Origin: VRUE01 sp036376775 | GTDB taxonomy: Bacteria; Actinomycetota; Thermoleophilia; Solirubrobacterales; 70-9 | Length of the DNA stretch: 20,073 nt | Direction of reading: 5' to 3' | Assembly: GCA_036376775.1 (NCBI GenBank) | Contig: DASUZP010000158.1 | Span: 1-20,073, forward strand | In this document: one piece after another, positions 8,087-14,645 of the stretch | How the letters are laid out: each line of letters opens with the position of its first letter | Position numbering within the stretch: position 1 is the stretch's first letter | Position numbers and translations under genes: made by a program | The notes under the pieces: generated by a model | Told to the model about the DNA's origin: nothing | What the model saw: only the letters and a program-made list of their open reading frames with translations | Database searches by the model: none

Positions 8087-8734
8087 ATGCTGATCCACGA
8101 CCGCTTCGTCTTCATCCACCTGCAGAAGACCGCCGGCACCTTCCTCGCCGATGCCCTCAGGCGCGAGATGCCCCCGGGGTCGCTGGTCCGCGGAGCTCCG
8201 GGGCTGCTGCATCCGGGTTGGGACGATATTCCCGAAGAGGCCCGCGACCGACCGGTTCTGGCATACGTGCGAAATCCGTGGGACTGGTACGTGTCCTGGT
8301 ACCACTTCATCATGAGTCAGGCATCCGGCAGCATCGTGTATCGCGTTCTGCTCGGGAACGGCCACAACGACTTCGCGACGTCGATTCGGAACGCCTGCGC
8401 GGGCCTGGTTGAAGCCGGCAGACCGGAAACGCTTAATTTCATCGGTCGAGGCGACGACTACTACACGACGCGTGTTCGCGAGTTCTACGGGGCCGGCATC
8501 GATTCGGAGCTGTTGACGATCGGCCGCTACGAGTCCCTTGTCGACGACCTTGCACGGTTTCTGGAGAACGTGGGAGCTCCGCTGAACGCCGACGCCATCG
8601 CCAGGATCAAAGTGGGCAAGCCACTCAAGGTCACCGAGCACCCTCCTTACCGGGAGTGTTACGACGACGAGCTGCGCGATCTGGTCGGGGCGTCGTGCCG
8701 GATGCTGATCGAGCGATTCGACTACGACTTCTGA
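8087..8734 (+). CDS. Sulfotransferase family protein (PAPS-dependent)
   Basis: A 215-residue protein predicted to move sulfate from PAPS to a glycan or lipid hydroxyl. FIHLQKTAGTFL (9-20) is the 5'-phosphosulfate loop and VRNPWDWYVSWY (61-72) the 3'-phosphate-binding strand and helix. The ATG at 8087 is chosen because the conserved first strand starts at once (MLIHDRFVFIH), identical in layout to the paralog at 9492-8722; the open frame upstream is antisense to the deacetylase. The two paralogs share the start MLIHDRFVF and the end LIERFDY and lie tail to tail with a 13-bp overlap. No signal peptide. Target unknown. Confidence 0.85.
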   Translation: MLIHDRFVFIHLQKTAGTFLADALRREMPPGSLVRGAPGLLHPGWDDIPEEARDRPVLAYVRNPWDWYVSWYHFIMSQASGSIVYRVLLGNGHNDFATSIRNACAGLVEAGRPETLNFIGRGDDYYTTRVREFYGAGIDSELLTIGRYESLVDDLARFLENVGAPLNADAIARIKVGKPLKVTEHPPYRECYDDELRDLVGASCRMLIERFDYDF

Positions 8735-8782
8735 GCGTCGGCCTCGAGCACCTGGGAGCTGTAGTCGAATCGCTCGATCAGC
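8704..8782. repeat. Perfect 22-bp inverted repeat across the convergent gene ends; candidate bidirectional terminator
   Basis: Bases 8704-8725 and 8761-8782 are exact reverse complements, separated by 35 nt. Each arm encodes the same residues (LIERFDY) at the C-terminus of the sulfotransferase on its own strand, and both stop codons lie inside the structure. In RNA from either strand it could fold into a long hairpin. There is no U-tract. Its origin is homology between the two genes; a termination role is inference. Confidence 0.75.
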
Positions 8783-9492
8783 TCTCTACAGGACGAGCTC
8801 ACGGTTTCTCTCAGCTCATTGTCGTAGTAATCGCGGTATGGCCCGCGTCGACTTGCGCCGACCGGCGCCATCGCGCGAATTCTCGATTTGGCCGCGATCG
8901 TTAATTTCACCCCGGCCTCCCGTTCAATGAATAGCTCGAGATCTTCGACAAGCGACTCGTAGCGACCAACGGTGAGGAGGTCCGAGTTAAGCCCCGCGCC
9001 AAAGGTGGACATAACGGCAGCGCTATAGAAGTCATACCCTGCAAGTAGCATCTCGACCGAGTCAAATCCCCACATCGATGGCGCCAGTTTTGCCCGATCC
9101 TCGGGTTTGAGGACCCCCGAGCATGCGCGCCGAATCGTCGCCGCGAACCCATTGCCTGCTGCTTTGTCGTCGCTATCCGATCCGGCAGGAAAGAGGCGGC
9201 GAAACAATATGTTCCTTGACCGTATTTGCTCAAGCGCATCTCGCTGTTTGCTGTCTGAGAGGAGTTCGTCTATATAGGTGTACCACGACACATACCAGTC
9301 CCACGGATTGCGAATGAACGTCAGAACCGGCTTTCCCGTGGCCTCGGAGGGAATCTTGCTCCAGCCTTTGTGCCGAAATTTGTGCTCATCTACTTCTCGA
9401 CAGTCCGGCAACTCCTGGGCAAGTGCCTGACGGACGAATCTACCGCCGGTCTTGGGTACGTGCAGGAAGACAAAGCGGTCGTGAATCAGCAT
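8722..9492 (-). CDS. Sulfotransferase family protein, paralog of the 8087 gene
   Basis: A 256-residue protein of the same subfamily as its convergent neighbour. The PAPS loop is HVPKTGGRFV (11-20), with arginine at the position (18) where the neighbour has threonine, and the 3'-phosphate-binding segment is FIRNPWDWYVSWY (59-71). Relative to the neighbour it carries extra residues between about 75 and 115 and a 12-residue longer tail. Its GC content is visibly lower than the rest (30 of 60 bases at 9001-9060), so it may have been acquired from another genome. ATG at 9492 matches the paralog start. No good ribosome-binding site; a TATCGT box on the minus strand at 9522-9517 is a possible promoter. 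Confidence 0.85.
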   Translation of the reverse strand: MLIHDRFVFLHVPKTGGRFVRQALAQELPDCREVDEHKFRHKGWSKIPSEATGKPVLTFIRNPWDWYVSWYTYIDELLSDSKQRDALEQIRSRNILFRRLFPAGSDSDDKAAGNGFAATIRRACSGVLKPEDRAKLAPSMWGFDSVEMLLAGYDFYSAAVMSTFGAGLNSDLLTVGRYESLVEDLELFIEREAGVKLTIAAKSRIRAMAPVGASRRGPYRDYYDNELRETVSSSCRELIERFDYSSQVLEADAQKS

Positions 9493-9575
9493 TTCACTGG
9501 GATTTTCATCGCGAAAACGATAACGGAATCGAGTCTCTCCTTTGCAGCCTGAGATCCTGGCCTACCTCTCTCCGG

Positions 9576-9581
9576 TACCGT
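9576..9581 (+). promoter_or_regulatory. Predicted -10 box for the leader ORF and GT4 operon
   Basis: TACCGT, then 6 nt, then the ATG of a 14-codon ORF at 9588. The distance suits a leaderless transcript starting at that ATG. No clear -35. Confidence 0.4.
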
Positions 9582-9587
9582 GATTCC

Positions 9588-9632
9588 ATGCTCGGGTACC
9601 CGAAGCGGTGCGAGGCACGAGACAGAAGATGA
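9588..9632 (+). CDS. Candidate 14-residue leader peptide overlapping the GT4 start
   Basis: ATG at 9588 opens MLGYPKRCEARDRR, stopping at TGA 9630-9632. The stop overlaps the ATG of the GT4 gene (9629) as ATGA, so ribosomes finishing the leader could restart on GT4, which has no convincing ribosome-binding site of its own. A -10-like box 6 nt upstream suggests that the leader is translated from a leaderless transcript. Coupled leaderless leader ORFs are common in actinobacteria. The peptide has one cysteine and is rich in arginine; whether it senses anything is unknown. It is short enough to be chance. Confidence 0.4.
   Translation: MLGYPKRCEARDRR
9592..9603. repeat. 12-bp perfect palindrome inside the leader ORF
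   Basis: TCGGGTACCCGA is a perfect palindrome just downstream of the predicted start site; a smaller CGGTACCG palindrome (9573-9580) sits 11 bases before it, over the -10 box. The pair could be an operator or chance in GC-rich DNA. Confidence 0.3.
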
Positions 9633-10717
9633 AGCTGCTCACCGTCGGGTCGCTTCCACCGGAGTGGGGGGGGCCGGTGCGTGGCGGTGCTGCCACCTTT
9701 CATGCCGCGTTGCTTACCGCGCTCATCGAGCACGGGGGCGATATCGACGTGCTCGGAGTTTTTCCGCCCACGCCGCTCGATCGTGAGATCCCGATTCCGG
9801 CCTGGGTCCGGCCCGAGAATGTCACCCGCGCGAGCTTCTATGAGGGCCTGCTCGACCGGTTGCGCCCCGACGTGGTGCTGATGAACCACATCGCACACAC
9901 GGTCGGCGTCACCCACGCCCGGCTGGGCTCACCCGTGCCTGCGCTCGGGGTTGTCCATTCGTGGCACAGCATCACCTTCAGCACGGGCGAGGAGCGGCGG
10001 CAGGCGAGGGAGGTGACGGCAGAGGCGCTGAGTGGGCTCAGCGCCATGGTGGGCGTGTCACGCCACTGCATGGACGAGGGTCGGCGACTCGGCTTCAAGT
10101 ATCCGGTGAGGTCAGAGACGATCCACAATCCCGTACCGCCCCTCTACATGGCTGACGTCGACGTGTCGGGTGGCGAACGCGACGGGGTGCTGTATATCGG
10201 CAGTCTGATTCGACGTAAGGAACCGGGCGCGCTGGTGGAAGCCGCCTCTCAGCTGCCCGGTCTCGCCGTCTTGCTGGTCGGACAAGGGGAGCTGGAGGGG
10301 GCGTTGCGCGCTCGCATCGCCGTGCTTGGTCTCGAGGATCGCGTGCGGCTGGCGGAGCCACCTTCGGGAGACGGCCATTTAGGCTGGATCCAGAAGATGC
10401 TGTTGCGTTCCAAAGTCATGTGCCTGCCAAGTCGCAGCGAGGGCCTGCCGCTCGCTTTCGTCGAGGCCCTCGCCTGTGGCACGCCGATCGTCGGCTTCGG
10501 CCCTGCCGTCCGGGAGATCCGCGACGTGTTGGGGATCGAGGTTGGCGAGCCGCTCGACTCCGGCGACCCGGACGAGATCGCGCAGGCTCTGGAGAAGGTG
10601 ATGAGTGTCAGCTGGGATCGTGCACGGCTGCGCCGGGCGACGATCGAGGCATTTGGGCTTGACAGGGTGGTGGAGAGCTACCTCGGATTGCTATCGCAGA
10701 TCCAGACTCGTCCATGA
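9629..10717 (+). CDS. Glycosyltransferase family 4 (GT-B fold)
   Basis: A 362-residue retaining glycosyltransferase. The N-terminal half opens MKLLTVGSLPPEWGGP and has the glycine-rich acceptor loop (GPVRGGAATFH); the C-terminal half has YIGSLIRRKEPG, the donor-site strand, and the EX7E motif E271-GLPLAFV-E279, which binds the sugar nucleotide. Length and motif order are normal for GT4. An earlier GTG at 9608 is possible, but the ATG at 9629 overlaps the leader-peptide stop and starts exactly at the first beta strand. Its TGA overlaps the ATG of the next gene. Cytoplasmic face of the membrane; sugar donor not predictable. Confidence 0.88.
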   Translation: MKLLTVGSLPPEWGGPVRGGAATFHAALLTALIEHGGDIDVLGVFPPTPLDREIPIPAWVRPENVTRASFYEGLLDRLRPDVVLMNHIAHTVGVTHARLGSPVPALGVVHSWHSITFSTGEERRQAREVTAEALSGLSAMVGVSRHCMDEGRRLGFKYPVRSETIHNPVPPLYMADVDVSGGERDGVLYIGSLIRRKEPGALVEAASQLPGLAVLLVGQGELEGALRARIAVLGLEDRVRLAEPPSGDGHLGWIQKMLLRSKVMCLPSRSEGLPLAFVEALACGTPIVGFGPAVREIRDVLGIEVGEPLDSGDPDEIAQALEKVMSVSWDRARLRRATIEAFGLDRVVESYLGLLSQIQTRP

Positions 10718-11553
10718 GCTTCGCCACAGAAGAGCAAACCATCGTCTGCGTGCTCGGCATGTCTCGCAGCGGCACCTCGCTGGCTACGAGGGTGCTTAAC
10801 CTCGCCGGCGTCTACCTCGGACCCGAGGAGGAGTTGCTCGACGCCGATCTGCGCCAGCTGGCCGATGAGGGAGAGCGGGTCCTCGCCAAGGCCAGGTACT
10901 CCAACCCGGAGGGGCACTGGGAGCATTACCGTCTGATGCGCCTCAACGAGCGGATTCTCAAGTCGCTCGGCGGCAACTGGCGCGAACCGCCGCAGATGTC
11001 GCCCGGGTGGGAGTCCTCTCAGCAGCTGGTCGCCGAGCGCGAACAGGCTGAGGTGCTGCTCGCCGAGTCGTTTGACGGCCACGAGCTCTGGGGCTGGAAG
11101 GACCCCCGCAACTCGCTCACTCTTCCCTTCTGGCAACGACTGCTTCCGCAGATGCGCTACGTGGTCTGCCTTCGCAACCCGATCGACGTCGCCGCGTCGC
11201 TGGAGCGGCGCGACGGGATGCCGATCGAGCAGGGACTCGAGCTCTGGCGGACCTACGTTCTCGCCGCCCTGGCCGGCACCGACGGCCATCCACGGCTGTT
11301 TGTTGCGTACGAGGATTTCTTCACCAAGTGCGCTGGTACGCCCGCGCGACTCGCCCGCTTCGTCGGTCGCGAGGGGGCATTCGAGGATGAGGAGGGCCGG
11401 CGTCGCCTTGCCGGCGTCGTCGACGAGCGTCTCTGGCGGAACCGCACGTCGGTGAGCGATCTCGCCGTCGACAGTCGCGTCTCCAGTGAGGTCGCCGCGG
11501 TTCACCGCCTCACCCAGAGACTAGCCGCCGCCGAGGCAGCCAATGCCCGCTGA
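10714..11553 (+). CDS. Sulfotransferase-like protein
   Basis: A 279-residue protein with a PAPS-binding loop GMSRSGTSL (15-23) and a 3'-phosphate-binding segment VVCLRNPIDVAAS (150-162). The sequence between (LWGWKDPRNSLTLPFW) is the WKDP-type motif of a bacterial sulfotransferase subfamily often found beside glycosyltransferases. It starts at an ATGA overlap with the GT4 gene and ends 11 bp inside the next GT2 gene, so the three are translated as a coupled set. The last 30 residues are a charged, alanine-rich helix, possibly a coiled coil. Likely sulfates the sugar added by a neighbour. Confidence 0.8.
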   Translation: MSFATEEQTIVCVLGMSRSGTSLATRVLNLAGVYLGPEEELLDADLRQLADEGERVLAKARYSNPEGHWEHYRLMRLNERILKSLGGNWREPPQMSPGWESSQQLVAEREQAEVLLAESFDGHELWGWKDPRNSLTLPFWQRLLPQMRYVVCLRNPIDVAASLERRDGMPIEQGLELWRTYVLAALAGTDGHPRLFVAYEDFFTKCAGTPARLARFVGREGAFEDEEGRRRLAGVVDERLWRNRTSVSDLAVDSRVSSEVAAVHRLTQRLAAAEAANAR

Positions 11554-12907
11554 CGCCGCCTCGCTGGCAAAAGAGATTCGCCGCCGCCTGGGTCCTGTGC
11601 CGCAGCTATCCGCCTGGCCGCTGGTCTCGATCGTCGTGCTCAATCGCGATGGTGCCCCGTTGCTGCGACGGCTGCTGGCTGGGCTCGTCGAGTACACCGA
11701 CTACCCGAGCCTCGAGCTGATCCTGGTCGACAACGGCTCCAGCGACGACTCGCTCGACTTCATCCGGCAGGTGGAAACGCCCTTCCCGATTTCGGTCGTC
11801 GCCAACCGGTACAACGAGAGCTTCTCCGACGGCTGCAATCAGGGCGCCGAGCTGGCGAGCGGCGATCTGCTCCTCTTCCTCAACAATGACGTCGAGCCTT
11901 TCGAGCCGGGCTGGCTGCGCGAGCTCGTCGCCTGCCTGCGGCAGTCGGAAGCCGGCGCCGTCGGTGCGACTCTGGTCTGCCTGGATGAGGAGCACGAGGC
12001 GAGTTTCCGCCACGGTTACGGCGTCCAGCACCGCGGCCTGGCATTCCGCGAAGAGGAGGGGATGATCCATCCGGTCCTCTACGGCTGGGAAGAGGATCCG
12101 CTCGACGATCGACTCGGCGAGGACATCGAGCGGGGCGCGGTCGCCGCTGCCTGCGTTCTGGTCGACCGTGGCGCCTTCAAGCGGGTCGGCGGCTTCACCC
12201 ACGGCTATGTCTACGGGGCTGAGGACATCGACCTCTGCCTCAAGCTGCGCACGGCCGGGCTCGGCGTCCTCTGCAGCGGTCGCTCGGTCGCGATCCATCA
12301 TCCGGTTTCCACCCGTCGCACCGCGCCCTTCGAGGAAGAGCGAGCGCGCAAGCTGGCCAATCGCCGGGTCCTCTGGGAACACTGGGGCCCGCGGCTGCGC
12401 CGCGAGTACGAGCTCGACCGGCTCGACGGAGGCGGCATCTGGGCGACAGATCCGGTCGATGCCGGGGAGGCCGGCGGGGCCGCCGCTGCGTTACCCACCA
12501 GAGAGGAAGTGGAGGCACTCAGCTTCTGCATCAAGGTCGCCGACCCCGATGCGATGGCGGATCTCGACGCGATCGCCGGCGAGTTGCGACAAGCCGGCCA
12601 CCGCTGCCTGCTGCTGACGGGCAAGCATGCCGAAGACTCGGCCGGCCTCAACTACGATGTTGCGCTCCACGTCGAGCAAGGGATCCGCTATGCGCTGAAG
12701 CCCGGGCAGCTGAACGTGCTTTGGAGCGTAACCACACTCACCGGGCTCCAGGCGATCGAACGTACCAGCTACGACCTCGTTCTCTCCGGAAACGAAAGTC
12801 CCGACCGCTTTGTCGCCCACCTGGCCACAGCGGTAGAAGCGTGCATTCCGGATTCCAGGTTTGCACACAGGGTTGCCGAACGGCGGGCATCCTCACAGGC
12901 CCCTTAA
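11543..12907 (+). CDS. GT2 glycosyltransferase with a truncated CgeB-like C-terminal part
   Basis: A 454-residue protein. Residues 27-290 are a rhamnosyltransferase-like GT2 domain: SIVVLNRDG first strand, ILVDNGSSDDS (60-70), metal-binding NNDVE (114-118) and acceptor-side GAEDIDLCLKLR (225-236). Residues 327-415 change to the start of a CgeB/YkvP-like GT-B domain: FCIKVADPDA, then YALKPGQLNVLW (383-394) and YDLVLSGNE. In longer homologous layouts I know, this domain continues for another 150-250 residues; here it stops soon after FAHRVAERR, so the second domain appears cut off. The start is the ATG at 11543, overlapping the upstream gene by 11 bp. The GT2 half looks complete and active. Confidence 0.82.
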   Translation: MPADAASLAKEIRRRLGPVPQLSAWPLVSIVVLNRDGAPLLRRLLAGLVEYTDYPSLELILVDNGSSDDSLDFIRQVETPFPISVVANRYNESFSDGCNQGAELASGDLLLFLNNDVEPFEPGWLRELVACLRQSEAGAVGATLVCLDEEHEASFRHGYGVQHRGLAFREEEGMIHPVLYGWEEDPLDDRLGEDIERGAVAAACVLVDRGAFKRVGGFTHGYVYGAEDIDLCLKLRTAGLGVLCSGRSVAIHHPVSTRRTAPFEEERARKLANRRVLWEHWGPRLRREYELDRLDGGGIWATDPVDAGEAGGAAAALPTREEVEALSFCIKVADPDAMADLDAIAGELRQAGHRCLLLTGKHAEDSAGLNYDVALHVEQGIRYALKPGQLNVLWSVTTLTGLQAIERTSYDLVLSGNESPDRFVAHLATAVEACIPDSRFAHRVAERRASSQAP

Positions 12908-12913
12908 CCTGCT

Positions 12914-12977
12914 GGTACCTCGTCCGTCCTCGTCCATTGGCGGGATCCCTACCCCGGTGAGGACCGAGCGGAGTACC
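12914..12977. repeat. Imperfect inverted repeat between GT2 and paralog A
   Basis: Arms at 12914-12931 and 12959-12977 pair at about 15 positions (GGTAC...CG.TC.GTCCTC against its complement) around a 27-nt loop. It begins 7 nt after the GT2 stop and ends 5 nt before the TATATT box, so it could end the upstream transcript or bind a regulator over the -35 area. Confidence 0.4.
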
Positions 12978-12982
12978 GGGTT

Positions 12983-12988
12983 TATATT
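12983..12988 (+). promoter_or_regulatory. Predicted -10 box of a leaderless promoter for paralog A
   Basis: TATATT, then 7 nt, then the ATG at 12996. The same arrangement precedes paralogs B and C. The region is otherwise GC-rich, so an AT-only hexamer stands out. No clear -35. Confidence 0.6.
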
Positions 12989-12995
12989 GCTCACC

Positions 12996-13835
12996 ATGCT
13001 CTGCCTGCACGCCGGCTGGCCGAGGACGGGAACCTCAACGCTTCAGGCGGCCCTTGCCCGGCACAGCAGTCCCTTGGCGGCCGCCGGTGTCGTTTATCCG
13101 GAGCGATGGAAGGTGGAGCGACTGGAATCTCATCACGGCCTCAACGATCTCCTGGCCGTGTCGCGCCAATCGGGCGATGCCTTTGAGGATTTCAAGCGCT
13201 TTCTGGTTTCACAGGGCGATCGAGACGTGTTGCTCTCCGCCGAGGGGATGACTGGCTGGGCTCGCTCGAGTGAGAAGCGCGAGGGGTTTCTGGAGCTGAT
13301 CGCCGCCGCCCGCGAGGTGGCCCCGACGAGGTGCGTTTGGACTTTGCGCAGATTTGACGATACGTACGCCTCGATGTATTTGCTGCTGCTGGCGCTGGGT
13401 CGCGACTGCCCTCCGCCGGACGAGTACCTCGCCGAGATCCGGTTTCAAGATCCGCTCTTCGAGGGCATGCGTCAGGTCGAGGAGGCCACCGACGGCAATG
13501 TCGTCTATGTGAAGTACGACCCGCTCGGGGGCCACAATCGCCGGCTCCTCGATGCCTTTGAAGTTCCCGACGCGGTCGGCGTTGCGATTCGAGAGGAATT
13601 GCAGCGCGGGCCGGATCCGAGATCAAGCCTGAGTCACAAGGAGGCCGTTGCGTTTGCGAATGTGGAGGCGCTCTCGGCCGCCCGTCGCCACGACATCGGC
13701 CCGTACGTCGAGTTCTTCGAGCACGCGGAGATCGAGGAGTCGATGTCGCCGGGATTGGATCCAGGCGTCATAGACGAGACCGATCTGACGCAGTTGGTTG
13801 CCCATCTGGAGCGGGGGATGAATGCAGATGGATGA
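12996..13835 (+). CDS. Sulfotransferase-like paralog A, internally deleted
   Basis: A 279-residue member of a three-gene family in this window (others at 14646 and 17114). It opens MLCLHAGWPRTGTSTLQAAL, a strand plus P-loop of the sulfotransferase type; TRCVWTLRRFDDTYASMY near 110-130 fits the 3'-phosphate-binding element. Compared with B and C it lacks exactly 46 residues between EALS and AARRHDIG near its C-terminus, an in-frame loss. ATG 12996 is chosen because the paralogs start at the same residue and a -10 box lies 7 nt upstream; the open frame itself reaches back to 12861. Its end overlaps the next gene by 14 bp. May be less active or inactive; target unknown. Confidence 0.75.
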   Translation: MLCLHAGWPRTGTSTLQAALARHSSPLAAAGVVYPERWKVERLESHHGLNDLLAVSRQSGDAFEDFKRFLVSQGDRDVLLSAEGMTGWARSSEKREGFLELIAAAREVAPTRCVWTLRRFDDTYASMYLLLLALGRDCPPPDEYLAEIRFQDPLFEGMRQVEEATDGNVVYVKYDPLGGHNRRLLDAFEVPDAVGVAIREELQRGPDPRSSLSHKEAVAFANVEALSAARRHDIGPYVEFFEHAEIEESMSPGLDPGVIDETDLTQLVAHLERGMNADG

Positions 13836-14637
13836 CAATCGGCCGATAATCGTCGGCGGCTGCTATCGCTCCGGAACCTCGCTGGTCAGACGCCTGCTCG
13901 ATTCCCACCCCCGCATCCATTGCGGCCCAGAGGTCAAGTTCTTTCGTGACTTCTACGCCGATTATCTCGATGCCGAGGACCCGATCGCTCACCTGCGTTT
14001 CATGAACACGGCCCGTTCGCTGCTGTCGGAGGACGAGCTGCTCGAGATCCTTGGCGGTGCGCTGGCGACGATGCACGAGCGCGCGGCACGCGATGCAGGC
14101 AAGCCACGCTGGGCCGACAAGGTCCCCGAGAATGTCGTCTTCCTCGACCAGTGGCAGCGTATTCTGGGCAACGAGTGGATCTTCCTACACGTGGTCCGCA
14201 ATCCTTTGGACACTCTTGCCTCGATCGAGGAGGCCGGCTTTCCGAAGTCGATCCCGACCGGTCTCGACGCTCGAGTTGCCCTCTACGTCAGGTACGCCGA
14301 GGCCGGACTCCGCTTTGCCGAAGAGAACCCGGACCGCTACCTGCGGCTGCTCTACGAGGATCTGGTGGGCGACCCTGACGCGGCTGTCCGCGGGCTGATG
14401 ACGAACCTGGGTGAGTACTTCCAGTCAGAGCAGCTGGCGATCAACGCCACGCCTCATCGCCCCGGCCTGGAGGATCCCAAAGCAGCGACAACCTCGGAGA
14501 TCCACGGCGATGGCGTCGGCCGCTGGCGCCGGGTGCTGAGCGAAGAGCAAGCAAAATCGATTGCCGAGAGGACCTCGGAGATCTGGGCACGGTTGGACCC
14601 CGAGGGCCACCATCGCGTTGTGCCTGCCGAGCTATAG
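13822..14637 (+). CDS. Sulfotransferase (Sulfotransfer_3-like)
   Basis: A 271-residue protein with the PAPS loop GGCYRSGTSLVRRLLDSHP (12-30) and the 3'-phosphate-binding HVVRNPLDTLAS (123-134); LLYEDLVGDP near 175 is the conserved segment following it. This layout is close to bacterial homologs of tyrosylprotein sulfotransferases and differs from the A/B/C family around it. Start at ATG 13822, 4 nt after a GGGGG run; ATG 13828 in the same frame is the alternative. It overlaps the end of paralog A, suggesting co-translation. Its TAG stop lies inside the -10 box of paralog B. Complete and apparently intact. Confidence 0.85.
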   Translation: MQMDDNRPIIVGGCYRSGTSLVRRLLDSHPRIHCGPEVKFFRDFYADYLDAEDPIAHLRFMNTARSLLSEDELLEILGGALATMHERAARDAGKPRWADKVPENVVFLDQWQRILGNEWIFLHVVRNPLDTLASIEEAGFPKSIPTGLDARVALYVRYAEAGLRFAEENPDRYLRLLYEDLVGDPDAAVRGLMTNLGEYFQSEQLAINATPHRPGLEDPKAATTSEIHGDGVGRWRRVLSEEQAKSIAERTSEIWARLDPEGHHRVVPAEL

Positions 14638-14638
14638 T
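14633..14638 (+). promoter_or_regulatory. Predicted -10 box of a leaderless promoter for paralog B
   Basis: TATAGT, then 7 nt, then the ATG at 14646. It overlaps the TAG stop (14635-14637) of the preceding gene. The flank GCTATAGTC is shared with the promoter of paralog C. Confidence 0.6.
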
Positions 14639-14645
14639 CGCCCCG

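Noticed and set aside
12861..12995. 45-residue N-terminal extension of paralog A
   Set aside because: Paralogs B and C begin at the residue matching 12996, and the extension covers the hairpin and -10 box.
13638..13644. AAGGAGG inside paralog A, and the same in B, as an internal ribosome-binding site
   Set aside because: It encodes the conserved HKEA residues, and no suitably placed start codon with a plausible frame follows.
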